Assembly: GCA_016875755.1 (NCBI GenBank)
Contig: VGOX01000156.1
Span: 1 to 5,915 of the forward strand
Source of the DNA: Chloroflexota bacterium
GTDB taxonomy: Bacteria > Chloroflexota > Anaerolineae > Anaerolineales > Villigracilaceae
Direction: 5' to 3'
Length of the DNA: 5,915 nucleotides
The notes under the pieces were generated by a model that was not told where the DNA came from, did no database searches, and saw nothing but the letters and a program-made list of their open reading frames with translations. Made by a program: the position numbers and the translations under genes. Shown here in pieces: positions 1 through 5,913 of this stretch. How positions within the stretch are numbered: the stretch's first letter is position 1; each line of letters opens with the position of its first letter.

Positions 1-1
1 A

Positions 2-310
2 TATGCCGATGTGGACGTGATCTATAACGACGCCAAGCATCCCTACACAGTGGAATTACTGAAAGCCTTCCCAGATCTGACAAAGCCAAAGAAGAAACTT
101 TCATCCATTCCAGGGTACCCTCCGCGTTTGGATGCATTGCCCGCAGGCTGTCGTTTTGCGCCGCGCTGCCCCGCTGCATTTGACCGTTGTCATACCCAGC
201 AGCCCAGCCTGCATCGCATCGGCACCCACGGACACATCGCCAGCTGCCATCTGGCAGAAGTAGGCAGCACCGTTCCGTTGCGGCGAATTGCCCCCCGAAC
301 CCAGAAATAA
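2..310 (+). CDS. Peptide ABC importer ATP-binding protein, OppD/DppD type (C-terminal end only)
   Basis: Partial gene: the reading frame is already open at the left edge, and only the last 102 residues are present. The ATPase core (Walker A, signature, Walker B) lies outside the window. What remains is the C-terminal oligopeptide/dipeptide transporter domain (oligo_HPY type). It has the HPYT helix start (nt 44-55), then the IPGYPP segment typical of OppD/DppD rather than OppF, then GCRFAPRCP. Four cysteines are spaced C-x5-C-x6-C-x18-C. Proteins of this family sit on the cytoplasmic face and hydrolyse ATP together with an OppF-type partner to import peptides or similar solutes. The adjacent gene is that partner, nine bases downstream, so one operon is very likely. 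The substrate cannot be told from this fragment. An internal GTG at 11 is not the true start, because homology runs through it. Confidence 0.9.
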   Translation, partial: YADVDVIYNDAKHPYTVELLKAFPDLTKPKKKLSSIPGYPPRLDALPAGCRFAPRCPAAFDRCHTQQPSLHRIGTHGHIASCHLAEVGSTVPLRRIAPRTQK

Positions 311-313
311 GGA
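309..313 (+). promoter_or_regulatory. Shine-Dalgarno for the OppF-type gene, overlapping the upstream stop codon
   Basis: AAGGA begins inside the TAA stop of the OppD-type gene (308-310) and ends six bases before the ATG at 320. It supports that start and indicates tightly coupled translation of the two ATPases. Confidence 0.7.
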
Positions 314-319
314 TACCCA

Positions 320-1306
320 ATGAGCAAAGAATTTTTGGAAGTTCAAGGGCTAAAAAAATACTTTGAAGCAGGCAGACCCTCCCTGTTCTCAAAGGACACA
401 CGCAGCGTCCATGCGGTGGACGGAGTGGATTTCACCCTGCGCCGCAGTGAAGTGATCGCGCTCGTCGGCGAAAGCGGATGCGGAAAATCGACCCTGGCGT
501 TGCTGCTGATGGGGCTGGAAGAGCCCACAGCTGGTTCGATCAAATTCGAAGGCATGGACATCACGCACCTGAATGACCACCAGCGCAAGCAAAAAGACCT
601 GCGCCGAAAAATTCAAATGGTCTTTCAAGACCCGTACGAGTCTCTGAACCCCACCCAAACCATCGAAGAGATCGTCACCGAACCGCTTCTGGTACACGGC
701 ATGTTGAACACGCCAGACCGCGAAGAACGGGTCACCAAGGCGCTTGAAGATGCAGGCTTGAAACCTGCTGATGTCTACCGCAAACGCTATCCGCATGAAC
801 TTTCAGGCGGACAGCGCCAGCGTGTGGTCATTGCTGCCGCACTTGTTCTCGAACCAGAGATCATTCTGGCAGATGAACCCGTCTCGATGCTGGATGTCTC
901 CATCCGCGCCGAGGTCATCAACCTATTGGCAGAGCTGCGCATCACGCGCCAGATCGCTGTCATTTTCATCACCCACGACCTTGGCTCTGTCGGCTTCTTC
1001 GCTGACCGTGTGGCGGTCATGTATTTAGGTCGCATTGTAGAGATCGGCACCATGCTCGAAGTGCTCGAAAAAACACAGCATCCCTATACCAAGGCGCTCA
1101 TCTCTGTCATTCCCGTTCCGAACCCGCGTTTGCGGCACGAGCGCATTATTCTACAGGGCGAAACACCCAACCCCATCAACATCCCATCGGGCTGCCGCTT
1201 TCATCCGCGCTGCCCTGTGGCAATTGAAGCCTGCGCCCTTACCGACCCCGCCATGGTAACCCTTTCCAAAACTCACCAGTCGGCATGCTTGTTGCTTGTA
1301 AAGTAA
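320..1306 (+). CDS. Peptide ABC importer ATP-binding protein, OppF/DppF type
   Basis: Complete 328-residue ATPase, a normal length for OppF/DppF. Visible motifs are Walker A GESGCGKST (50-58), Q-loop VFQDP (Q103), signature LSGGQRQR (161-168), Walker B IILADEP (181-187), the D-loop SMLD (189-192) and the switch histidine of ITHD (H219). All catalytic positions are intact. The C-terminal domain has HPYT (254-257), then LQGETPNPINIPSGC, the segment expected for OppF rather than OppD. Four cysteines follow at 292, 298, 305 and 323. As family knowledge, it acts as a cytoplasmic heterodimer with the OppD-type subunit encoded just upstream and powers uptake of oligopeptides, dipeptides or related solutes. 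Permease and binding-protein genes are presumably further upstream, outside the window. The start is supported by AAGGA at 309-313. The specific substrate is not determinable. Confidence 0.95.
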   Translation: MSKEFLEVQGLKKYFEAGRPSLFSKDTRSVHAVDGVDFTLRRSEVIALVGESGCGKSTLALLLMGLEEPTAGSIKFEGMDITHLNDHQRKQKDLRRKIQMVFQDPYESLNPTQTIEEIVTEPLLVHGMLNTPDREERVTKALEDAGLKPADVYRKRYPHELSGGQRQRVVIAAALVLEPEIILADEPVSMLDVSIRAEVINLLAELRITRQIAVIFITHDLGSVGFFADRVAVMYLGRIVEIGTMLEVLEKTQHPYTKALISVIPVPNPRLRHERIILQGETPNPINIPSGCRFHPRCPVAIEACALTDPAMVTLSKTHQSACLLLVK

Positions 1307-2089
1307 ATGGACATCACCAGCCCGCAAAACCCGCGCATAAAACATATTGTCAAGCTCCGCGAAGACAAACGTCAGCGCCAAAAAGATGGTTTGATCCTCG
1401 TGGAAGGCTTCGATGAGTTGACTCTCGCCCTCGGCTGCGGTCTGGTTCCGCAGACGCTTCTAACTGCGCCCGAGCTTGCCAGCCGAGACCTAGGCATTCC
1501 CTCCGCTGATAGTGAGATCGTTACCGTCAGCCGTGCTGTGTTCGAGAAAATGTCCTATCGTGATAACCCCGATGGCTGGCTGGGCATCTTCCCGACCCCG
1601 AAAACCTCACTGGATGACCTGAGCCTCTCGCCCTCGCCGTTGGTGATCGTGGCAGAGTCCATTGAGAAGCCTGGCAATCTCGGCGCCATTCTACGGACAG
1701 CCGACACTGCGCAAGTGGATGCCCTGCTCATCTGCGACCCGCGCGTGGACTTGTGGAATCCCAATGTCATCCGCGCCAGCCGCGGAGCGGTCTTTGCCGT
1801 ACCCACCGTCGAGATGGATTCGCCGACTTCGCTGACATGGCTCAGGTCCAGAAAGATGCGTGTGCTTGCCGCCACGCCGTCTGCCAATGTCAACTATACC
1901 GATGTCGATTTACGAGAACCCGTTGCCATTGCCGTCGGCACGGAAGATAAAGGCTTGACCGATTTCTGGATGGAACAAGCCGACCTGAAGGTGCTGATCC
2001 CCATGCAGGGCAGGGTGAACTCGTTGAATGTTTCGATTGCCACAGCATTGATCACGTACGAAGCAGTGCGGCAGAGAAATATAAGATAA
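1307..2089 (+). CDS. TrmH/SpoU-family RNA 2'-O-ribose methyltransferase
   Basis: Complete 260-residue protein of the SPOUT superfamily. It is expected to transfer a methyl group from S-adenosylmethionine to a ribose 2'-OH in rRNA or tRNA. The N-terminal part (about 1-95) matches the SpoU substrate-binding domain, with GLILVEGFDEL at 28-38. The methylase domain shows motif 1 EKPGNLGAILRTADT (120-134, with N124 and R130), the NPNVIRASRGAVF stretch (151-163), motif 2 VAIAVGTEDKGL (206-217) and motif 3 IPMQGRVNSLNVSIA (231-245, S239 and N241). Motif 2 has GTEDKGL where GxExxGL is usual, so it is intact. The ATG directly follows the TAA of the OppF-type gene with no spacer and no clear Shine-Dalgarno, which suggests translational coupling. 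The target nucleotide cannot be inferred. RlmB-like or TsnR-like assignments are both possible, so no gene symbol is given. Confidence 0.93.
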   Translation: MDITSPQNPRIKHIVKLREDKRQRQKDGLILVEGFDELTLALGCGLVPQTLLTAPELASRDLGIPSADSEIVTVSRAVFEKMSYRDNPDGWLGIFPTPKTSLDDLSLSPSPLVIVAESIEKPGNLGAILRTADTAQVDALLICDPRVDLWNPNVIRASRGAVFAVPTVEMDSPTSLTWLRSRKMRVLAATPSANVNYTDVDLREPVAIAVGTEDKGLTDFWMEQADLKVLIPMQGRVNSLNVSIATALITYEAVRQRNIR

Positions 2090-2091
2090 TT

Positions 2092-2102
2092 TTGGGTAGA
2101 AT
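2092..2102 (+). promoter_or_regulatory. Candidate extended -10 promoter (TTGGGTAGAAT) before the GAF/GGDEF gene
   Basis: TAGAAT at 2097-2102 is one mismatch from the consensus TATAAT. It is preceded by TTGGG and lies 10 bases before the ATG at 2113, so a transcript would begin only a few bases before the start codon (near-leaderless). No good -35 box is seen at the usual distance. A very similar TTGGGTATGAT occurs at 5866-5876. This is inferred from motif resemblance and position only. Confidence 0.4.
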
Positions 2103-2112
2103 CGTACCCGCC

Positions 2113-3567
2113 ATGAAGATCAATCGCACGATCATGCATTCCGAACAGGTCTTTGCAAATTTGGGGAAGGAATTGAGCGCCACGGCCAATGCCGTTACCG
2201 CTGCCGAGATCATTTTGAATGCTGCCAATGAATTGATCGGATGGGATGCCTGCTACCTGATCTTGTACGACCCGCAAAAGGGTGGCAAGCCGCGTCCGTT
2301 ATTGACGATCGATACGGCTGACGATAATTTCATCATCCAGCATGATGCAGCGCCTGATAAACCCAGTGAGAATATGCTGCGCGCAATCCATGATGATGGC
2401 TTTTTATCACTCTACGAAGAGACTTTTTCGCTGCCCGCCAGCATGTCATTTGGGAATCATTCCCGTCGGACGCTTTCGCAGTTATTCGTGCCAGTACGTA
2501 GTGATGCCCACACGGTTGGGGTGCTTTCGATCCAGAGTTATCAGCGCAATGCCTATGATACCGATTCGCTCGAAACCCTGAAGACTCTGGCAAATCACTG
2601 TGCTGGCGCGCTGGAGCGAATCTGGGCGCAGGAGGCTGCCAGCCACATGGCAGAACGCTTGAAGGTGTTGTATCAGGTGACGCATGCCATCAGCGCCAGC
2701 CTGGATATGGACCAGTTATGTGATGCCATTCATCATGCTGTGGAAAATGTGATGCCTTGCGATGATTTCGTCATCGACGGGTACAACCCTGAAAGGAAGA
2801 GATAATTGCCTGCGGCATCGAATATGAAGTGTATGGGAGCGAAACAGAAGACCTGACTCAATCGGTGCTGGCTGTACCAATGATCCTGCAAGGACAAGTG
2901 GCAGGGATGATCTCGACACAGTCTCAAAAGTAAAATGCATATACCCGAGACGATCAGTACCTGCTCGAACTGCTTGCCAACCATGCGGCGATCGCCATCG
3001 AGAACTCACGCCTGTTTGCCACGATCCAACGACTGGCGAACACCGATCCGCTGACAGGGGTGCTGACCCGCCGCAAATTCTTCGATATGGCCGAACATGA
3101 ATTCCAGCGTGCGAAGCGCTACAAGACGCCTATGTCCATTTTGATGCTGGATGTGGACGAGTTCAAACAGTTCAATGACCGTTTTGGTCATCAGGCGGGC
3201 GATCTGGTGCTCGAAACAGGTCGCTTCACGCTGCATGGAATCCCTGCGCAGCGTGGATGTATTCGGCAGGCTGGGCGGCGAGGAATTTGCCGCTGTTCTG
3301 CCAGATACCAACCTTGAAAAGGCGGCGCAGGTGGCAACCCGCCTTTGCTCCATGATCGAAGAGATGACCCTTGCTGAAACTGAGGCGCTCTTTGAAATGT
3401 CCACTGGTGAGCAGGTGGATAGAGATAATCTGAAAGTAACCGTCAGCGTGGGGGTTGCAGAATGCGACGAATCCTGCCGTAACATCGATGTCCTGCTCGA
3501 CCACGCCGACCGCGCGATGTACTCGGTGAAGTACACAGGGCGAAATCGCATTAGCGTGTGGAAGTGA
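2113..3567 (+). pseudogene. Broken GAF-GAF-GGDEF signalling protein (putative diguanylate cyclase)
   Basis: Once repaired, this reads as one protein of about 484 residues. GAF domain 1 spans about nt 2160-2620 and ends with VGVLSIQSYQRNAYDTDSLE. GAF domain 2 spans about 2680-3010 and ends with LLELLANHAAIAIENSRLF. The GGDEF domain spans about 3040-3560, with TDPLTGVLTRR, LDVDEFKQFNDRFGHQAGD and GRLGGEEF (GGEEF at 3274-3288), and ends DRAMYSVKYTGRNRI. An RSVD inhibitory I-site lies five residues before GGEEF (3247-3258). GGDEF enzymes make cyclic-di-GMP in the cytoplasm, and GAF domains sense ligands. Lesions: one base lost near 2797-2798, where an added A gives the expected ERKEII; an in-frame TAA at 2931-2933; one base gained at 3219-3220, where removing a G gives ETVASRCMESLRSVD. 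The frame returns to the original one. ATG at 2113 is preferred. TTG at 2092 overlaps a promoter-like motif, and ATG at 2134 is also possible. As it stands, only a GAF1-containing fragment ending at 2805 could be made. Confidence 0.85.
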
Positions 3568-3569
3568 AT

Positions 3570-3585
3570 GCAGACGGCAGTCTGC
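3570..3585 (+). other. Small perfect hairpin just after the GGDEF gene stop
   Basis: GCAGAC (3570-3575) and GTCTGC (3580-3585) form a 6-bp perfect stem with a GGCA tetraloop, three bases past the stop codon, followed by CAAAAATGG. It lies directly ahead of the strong terminator at 3602. It may be a minor auxiliary terminator or a 3'-end stabilising hairpin. The function is unproven. Confidence 0.4.
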
Positions 3586-3601
3586 CAAAAATGGATAAAA
3601 C

Positions 3602-3638
3602 AAAAGTTCTCCGAGATGTTTATCGGGGAGAACTTTTT
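3602..3638. terminator. Bidirectional rho-independent terminator between convergent genes
   Basis: An 11-bp perfect stem pairs AAAAGTTCTCC (3602-3612) with GGAGAACTTTT (3627-3637) around a 14-base loop, with possible further GA/TC pairing inside. On the plus strand it runs into TTTTT (3634-3638). On the minus strand the stem is followed by TTTTGTTTTAT (complement of 3595-3605). It therefore suits termination of both the plus-strand GAF/GGDEF gene and the minus-strand ABC exporter, which converge here. Confidence 0.85.
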
Positions 3639-3657
3639 CATCCTTCCTACTTCATCC
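3637..3657 (+). repeat. Three-unit heptamer tract (TTCATCC / TTCCTAC / TTCATCC)
   Basis: Three consecutive 7-base units lie between the terminator and the end of the ABC exporter gene. The outer two are identical, and the middle one differs at three positions. The same heptamer family in opposite orientation lies upstream of the exporter at 5572-5599. It resembles short intergenic tandem repeats seen in some bacterial genomes. The role is unknown. Confidence 0.5.
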
Positions 3658-3665
3658 CTGCTCTA

Positions 3666-5552
3666 TCAATCTGCCGCCTGAGCATCTCGTTTCACCATGA
3701 CCGAATCTGCGGTCACGTTTTCACGCTCGCTGCCAATGATCTCCTCCGCGACCCCATACGCGACCTCCAACTCATGGCGGAACTGCTGGGTGTACAGGCG
3801 GTAGTAATGTCCGCGCTGGCGCAGGAGCTCGGCGTGCGTGCCTTGCTCGGCAATGCGTCCGTCCTCGATCATGAGAATCCTGTTCGCGCGGCGGATGGTC
3901 GAAAGGCGGTGCGCGATGACAAAGGACGTGCGTCCCTGCATTAGGGCTTCCATCCCTTTTTGGATCAGCGCCTCTGTCAACGTGTCCACCGAAGAAGTCG
4001 CCTCGTCCATGATGAACAATTCAGGTCGGGCCAGCACTGCGCGCGCCAGTGAGATCAATTGCTTTTGCCCCACCGAGAGCAGATTGCCGCCTTCGCCCAC
4101 GTTCTGGTCGTAGCCTTTCTCCAGCGTCAATATAAAATCATGCGCGCCCGGTACCTTCGCGGCTTCTTCCACGTCGGCATCGCTTGAGTCCAATTTGCCG
4201 TAGCGGATATTCTCACGCACTGTCCCTGAGAACAGGTGCGGCGTTTGCAGCACGATCCCGATGCGCTTGTGGATCGACTCGAGCGTGTACTCGGTGTAAT
4301 CCCGTCCGTTGATGCGGATTATCCCGTTCTGCGGCTCATAGAAGCGGCACAGCAAATTCACGATCGTAGACTTCCCGCCGCCCGTCGGGCCGACCAGCGC
4401 GATGGTCTCCCCAGGCTGCACCTTGAGCGTGAAATCGGATAGCACAGGCTTACGGTCTTCGTAATAAAAGTCTACGTGGTCGAATTCGATCTCGCCCATC
4501 AGCGTTTTCGCCTCGATCGCTTCGGGACGGTTGTGTACGTCGGGTGGAGTATCCACCAGCTTGAAGATTCTCTCCGCTGAGGCAATGCTATGCTGCATTT
4601 CTGCATAGACGCGCGCCAGATCCTGCACAGGCCACATCATGAAGGTCAGGTATGAGACGAAGGCTTGAATCCCGCCGATGGTGATCAAGCCCAGCGAGAT
4701 CTGCGTCCCACCGTACCAGACAATGGCTCCCAGCGCGACAGCGGCAATGATCTGCACCGTCGGCAAAAAGAGTGCCGAAAGCCATGCCGCCCGATATGAA
4801 GCACGGAACATGTTCTTTGTCAAATCCTGAAACTCAACCAGATTCGCATCTTCACGTCCCAGCGCCTTGACCACACGCACGCCTTGAATGTTCTCGTTGT
4901 AGGCGCCCGTGATCTTGCTGTTCGTGCGGCGCGTCGTGCGGAACTCAACCAGAATATATTTCTGGAATTTGGTCGCCACGAAGACCATGATCGGGATGAT
5001 GACAGACACGATCAGCGCCAGCCGCCAGTTGATGATCGCCATGAAAGTCAGCGAGGTGATGATGTTCATCAACGCCCAGGTGCTGTCCACGATGCCCCAG
5101 GTCACCAGTTCCGAGACACGCCCCGTGTCCGATGTGACGCGCGCAATCAGGCGTCCGACCGCGTTTTGAGCATAGTACGAAAGCGACAAGTCCTGCAAGT
5201 GATTGAAGAGCATCTTACGCAGGTCATATTGCACGCGTTCACCCAGCACACCCGCGAGGTAGATGAATATGAAGATGAACGCGGCTTGCATCAGCAGGAA
5301 CGAGCCGTACAGCCACGCGATCTCAATGATGCGTTCCTTGTCCCTGAGGTTGATGCCGTCATCCACGATCTGCTTGTTCAGGTACGTGAAGTACGCGTCC
5401 ATGCTCGAAACGAGCGCAATGGTGATTAGAAAGCCCAGCACCCACTTCCAATGCGGCTTGAGCAGCGTCCCAATGCGCCGCAGGATTGGCGCTGTCAATT
5501 GAGAGGTATGTTCTTCTTCTTCAAGTTCGATCAGTTCGATATTTTCAGCCAT
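3666..5552 (-). CDS. ABC exporter half-transporter, fused membrane and ATPase domains (MsbA/MdlB/BmrA-like)
   Basis: Complete 628-residue protein, a normal length for a half-size exporter. An acidic, soluble N-terminus (EEEE at 11-14) precedes a six-helix type I exporter membrane domain. Approximate helices are 36-56, 80-102, 156-174, 176-194, 258-280 and 287-307. The ATPase domain follows, with aromatic A-loop residues near Y363-Y364, Walker A GPTGGGKST (388-396), Q-loop Q436, signature LSVGQKQL (492-499), Walker B LFIMDEATS (512-520, catalytic E517) and switch H548. All catalytic residues are present. The signature has V in place of the first G of LSGGQ, a variant I recall from some MdlB/BmrC-like subunits. 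It would export lipid, drug or peptide substrates as a homodimer or with a partner encoded elsewhere. The start is supported by GGAG on the minus strand (5561-5564), eight bases before the ATG. The C-terminal tail (about 590-628) extends beyond the ATPase core. The substrate is unknown. Confidence 0.95.
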   Translation of the reverse strand: MAENIELIELEEEEHTSQLTAPILRRIGTLLKPHWKWVLGFLITIALVSSMDAYFTYLNKQIVDDGINLRDKERIIEIAWLYGSFLLMQAAFIFIFIYLAGVLGERVQYDLRKMLFNHLQDLSLSYYAQNAVGRLIARVTSDTGRVSELVTWGIVDSTWALMNIITSLTFMAIINWRLALIVSVIIPIMVFVATKFQKYILVEFRTTRRTNSKITGAYNENIQGVRVVKALGREDANLVEFQDLTKNMFRASYRAAWLSALFLPTVQIIAAVALGAIVWYGGTQISLGLITIGGIQAFVSYLTFMMWPVQDLARVYAEMQHSIASAERIFKLVDTPPDVHNRPEAIEAKTLMGEIEFDHVDFYYEDRKPVLSDFTLKVQPGETIALVGPTGGGKSTIVNLLCRFYEPQNGIIRINGRDYTEYTLESIHKRIGIVLQTPHLFSGTVRENIRYGKLDSSDADVEEAAKVPGAHDFILTLEKGYDQNVGEGGNLLSVGQKQLISLARAVLARPELFIMDEATSSVDTLTEALIQKGMEALMQGRTSFVIAHRLSTIRRANRILMIEDGRIAEQGTHAELLRQRGHYYRLYTQQFRHELEVAYGVAEEIIGSERENVTADSVMVKRDAQAAD

Positions 5553-5571
5553 GGTTCATTCTCCGAATGAA

Positions 5572-5599
5572 AAGGATGAAGGATGAGGGATAAAGGATA
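5572..5599 (-). repeat. Four-unit heptamer tract upstream of the ABC exporter
   Basis: On the plus strand, AAGGATG, AAGGATG, AGGGATA and AAGGATA stand head to tail (four 7-base units). On the minus strand these read TATCCTT, TATCCCT, CATCCTT, CATCCTT, and they end seven bases before the Shine-Dalgarno of the exporter gene. They would lie in its leader or promoter region. They belong to the same sequence family as the tract at 3637-3657, inverted relative to it. Function unknown. Confidence 0.65.
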
Positions 5600-5806
5600 A
5601 ATTCCTTTGACCGCTCATTTCTTTTTCATCCGATTCTTTATCTTTGTTACGATGGTCGTAAAAATCGCCAGCAGTTCGCTTGTCTCTTTGCGAAGCGATT
5701 CGACCTTTTGATTCGGCAGTATCTGCGCCTTTACCAATAATTCGAGCCAGTAATCGGTCTCATCCAGTTCCTGCAAGGCGGTCTCGAATTTATTAGAGTA
5801 CAAAAC

Positions 5807-5823
5807 CACTGCCTCTGGCAGTG
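5807..5823. other. Perfect 7-bp hairpin near the truncation point of the four-helix gene
   Basis: CACTGCC (5807-5813) and GGCAGTG (5817-5823) pair around a TCT loop. On the minus strand the stem is followed by GTTTTG, so it could be a weak terminator of something read leftward, or simply a junction left by a rearrangement. It sits about ten bases outside the point where homology to the four-helix family ends. Confidence 0.4.
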
Positions 5824-5865
5824 AGTGGAGTAAAAAGGTTATACCGTGAAAAGTAATTGAGAATG

Positions 5866-5876
5866 TTGGGTATGAT
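5866..5876 (+). promoter_or_regulatory. Candidate plus-strand extended -10 promoter (TTGGGTATGAT)
   Basis: TATGAT at 5871-5876 is preceded by TTGGG, matching the form of the motif at 2092-2102 (TTGGGTAGAAT). No strong -35 is present at normal spacing. A strong Shine-Dalgarno follows 31 bases downstream, consistent with a short leader for a rightward gene starting beyond the window. Confidence 0.4.
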
Positions 5877-5907
5877 GAGCGCAACTGGAAGGCGTGCAAC
5901 CAACCAA

Positions 5908-5913
5908 AAGGAG
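5908..5913 (+). promoter_or_regulatory. Strong Shine-Dalgarno (AAGGAG) for a gene starting just outside the window
   Basis: AAGGAG lies two bases from the right edge. With normal spacing, a start codon would fall about 3-8 bases beyond the window. Together with the promoter-like motif at 5866-5876 it suggests a rightward gene divergent from the four-helix remnant and the ABC exporter. Confidence 0.45.

Larger units (their letters stand above)
5615..5899 (-). pseudogene. Four-helix-bundle protein (23S rRNA intervening-sequence family), N-terminally truncated remnant
   Basis: The C-terminal part (codons at about 5797-5615, about 60 residues) matches what I recall of the four-helix-bundle/IVS protein family: SNKFETALQELDETDYWLELL, then a helix rich in E and L and the ending ELLAIFTTIVTKIKNRMKKK. 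The family normally has about 115-130 residues, with two N-terminal helices and a central 'A.N..E' turn. None of these is found in any minus-strand frame between 5797 and 5915. The same frame stays open to the right edge of the window, but it encodes sequence unlike the family (LHAFQLRSSYPTFSITFHGITF). The stretch also contains a hairpin (5807-5823) and a plus-strand promoter-like motif. TTG at 5899 is therefore unlikely to be a real start. Family function is not well established; members are often found inside rRNA intervening sequences or scattered through genomes. It is most likely a decayed copy. Confidence 0.55.

Noticed and set aside
343..1381. Several minus-strand open frames opposite the OppF-type gene
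   Set aside because: They lack family motifs and are shadows of a gene with all ATPase motifs intact on the plus strand.
2791..2810. Programmed frameshifting instead of a mutation at the first break
   Set aside because: No slippery heptamer or stimulatory hairpin is evident. An in-frame stop and a second compensating shift follow downstream, which programmed frameshifting would not explain.
3151..3567. A separate gene encoding a stand-alone GGDEF half-domain
   Set aside because: Its first 20-odd residues are out-of-frame translation of the conserved LDVDEFKQFND region. True homology begins only at about 3221, so it is the downstream part of the broken gene.
3006..3641. A minus-strand 211-residue open frame opposite the GGDEF region
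   Set aside because: It is antisense to clear GGDEF homology, crosses the terminator hairpin, and shows no family resemblance.
4884..5429. A plus-strand 181-residue open frame opposite the exporter membrane domain
   Set aside because: Its composition is rich in R, D, H and V, as expected of antisense to a membrane protein. It has no recognisable motif, and the opposite strand has an unambiguous full-length ABC exporter.
5572..5599. CRISPR or minisatellite-type array
   Set aside because: The units are only 7 bases long, contiguous and without spacers. It is a short tandem repeat, not a CRISPR.
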